Positions 31,840-32,365 of a DNA stretch of 32,365 bases are shown here, one piece after another. The number at the start of each line of letters is the position of its first letter. Position 1 is the stretch's first letter. The notes beneath the pieces were generated by a model that saw only the letters and a list, made by a program, of their open reading frames with translations, was not told the origin of the DNA and made no database searches. A program made the position numbers and the translations under genes. Origin of the DNA: an uncultured Bacteroidales bacterium (lineage in GTDB: Bacteria; Bacteroidota; Bacteroidia; Bacteroidales; UBA932); NCBI GenBank assembly GCA_934726455.1, contig CAKVDS010000026.1, positions 1 through 32,365 on the forward strand, in the 5' to 3' direction.

Positions 31840-32172
31840 ATGATAAACTTTACGAGCAGGACGCAGTACTACCTGAGTCCGGAGCCTACGGACATGCGTA
31901 ACGGTCGCAACGGTCTGGCGGGGATAGTGCGTGAGCTGATGGGCGAAGACCCTTATGACTATGACAAGGCGTACATCTTCTATTCGAAAGACTGCCGAAA
32001 GGTGAAAATCCTCCACTACGACCTTAACGGCTTCGTGATGTACGAGAAGTGGTTCGACGACGGGAAGTTCCTGAAGCCGAAGTTCATTGAGATGAAGAAG
32101 AGCCACAAGATAAGCCGCGAGACGCTGATCCTGTTCATGTCGTCCCCGGTACAGACGGAGATGTTGATATGA
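31840..32172 (+). CDS. tnpB: IS66 accessory protein TnpB
   Basis: The 110-residue protein has the TnpB (PF05717) blocks YYLSPEPTDMRNGRNGLAG, AYIFYSKDCRKVKILHYD and GFVMYEKWFDDGKF. It is an accessory transposition protein of unknown detailed role. It overlaps the tnpC start as ATGA. (It is unrelated to the RNA-guided TnpB of IS200/IS605.). Confidence 0.92.
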   Translation: MINFTSRTQYYLSPEPTDMRNGRNGLAGIVRELMGEDPYDYDKAYIFYSKDCRKVKILHYDLNGFVMYEKWFDDGKFLKPKFIEMKKSHKISRETLILFMSSPVQTEMLI

Positions 32173-32365
32173 GCGAGAAGTTGGATGTGGCGAAAATAGA
32201 CGCCCGTTTCAAGTCGGCTCTTGCGGAGCTTGAAGAGCTGGAACGCATGAAAGCCGCCACCCAGGAAGGTGGGAAGTGCAGACAGGAACTGGAGAAGTCC
32301 ATGTCGGAATGCATATCCGAGTTGCGTTTTCTGACAGAGCAGCTGCGCAAGGCGAGGTCTGAAAC
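32169..32365 (+). CDS. tnpC: IS66 transposase TnpC, N-terminal part
   Basis: Only about 65 codons are visible, starting MSEKLDVAKIDARFKSALAE and predicted to be a coiled coil (ELEELERMKAA, then LEKSMSECISELRFLTEQL). IS66 transposases begin with such a leucine-zipper-like region before the zinc-binding and DDE domains, which lie beyond the window. The family is assigned from position after tnpB. Confidence 0.8.
   Translation, partial: MSEKLDVAKIDARFKSALAELEELERMKAATQEGGKCRQELEKSMSECISELRFLTEQLRKARSE

Larger units (their letters stand above)
31414..32365 (+). mobile_element. IS66-family insertion sequence, left part
   Basis: The element carries the three IS66 genes tnpA-, tnpB- and tnpC-like, the last cut by the window edge. 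The left end is placed at GTAAGG (31414) because IS66-family ends usually begin GTAA; the right end is outside. The family makes 8-bp target duplications, so 31406-31413 would be the left copy. A -7 box TACCTTTG (31439-31446) lies 24 bases before the tnpA ATG and may be its own promoter. Confidence 0.8.

Noticed and set aside
1..32365. tRNA, rRNA or riboswitch genes
   Set aside because: I looked through the intergenic regions and saw no tRNA-like cloverleaf, rRNA segment or recognisable riboswitch; without a covariance search small ncRNAs cannot be excluded.

Overview
The window is chromosomal DNA from a member of the Bacteroidota, most likely Bacteroidales from a gut or similar glycan-rich habitat. 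The evidence is of three kinds. Many genes are preceded by the phylum's own promoter type (TTG or TTTG, 19-20 bases, then TAnnTTTG), and classical Shine-Dalgarno sites are rare. The gene families are typical: lipoprotein glycoside hydrolases, DUF1573, bifunctional FTCD with a long urocanate hydratase, an UpxY-type NusG paralogue and a three-gene IS66 element. The DNA is moderately GC-rich with dense gene packing. I cannot name a genus; a Rikenellaceae/Alistipes-like lineage is only a guess.

Layout. 1-1137: 5' part of an AAA-ATPase/DUF1703 gene and a short 3' remnant of a glycoside-hydrolase-like gene. 1138-5583: dinB followed 6 bases later by a secreted tricorn-type protease. 5678-12014: a xylan-degradation block, with a GH10 xylanase lipoprotein divergent from DUF1573 protein, GH3 beta-xylosidase/glucosidase and CE15-like glucuronoyl esterase, closed by a terminator; no SusC/SusD pair is present. 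12017-18529: a complete histidine-utilisation operon, ftcD-hutU-hutH-hutI, with translational overlaps. 18574-20950: a four-gene envelope operon (CsgG-like, small lipoprotein, DUF4810, DUF799/GNA1162). 20955-24571: ThrE-type exporter, CDF metal transporter and SotB-type MFS efflux pump. 24635-27302: a GH9 glucanase lipoprotein with its own promoter. 27305-27943: an HD-domain hydrolase.

The right end (27.9-32.4 kb) is accessory DNA. It holds an HTH-MNT nucleotidyltransferase with a broken small ORF behind it and a 178-bp segment bounded by perfect 23-bp inverted repeats. That segment contains a good promoter pointing left, away from the following upxY-like gene. Next come upxY, a 340-aa unknown protein translationally coupled to it, a HicAB toxin-antitoxin pair with a palindromic operator, a small ORF apparently cut by an insertion, and the left part of an IS66 element running off the window. 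The inverted-repeat segment looks like a phase-variable promoter switch in its OFF state and is the most interesting candidate.

A second theme is start-codon placement. At five genes (dinB, DUF1573, thrE-like, CDF, HTH-MNT) the -7 promoter box ends only 4-7 bases before the best ATG, which predicts leaderless or nearly leaderless mRNAs and decides the start.
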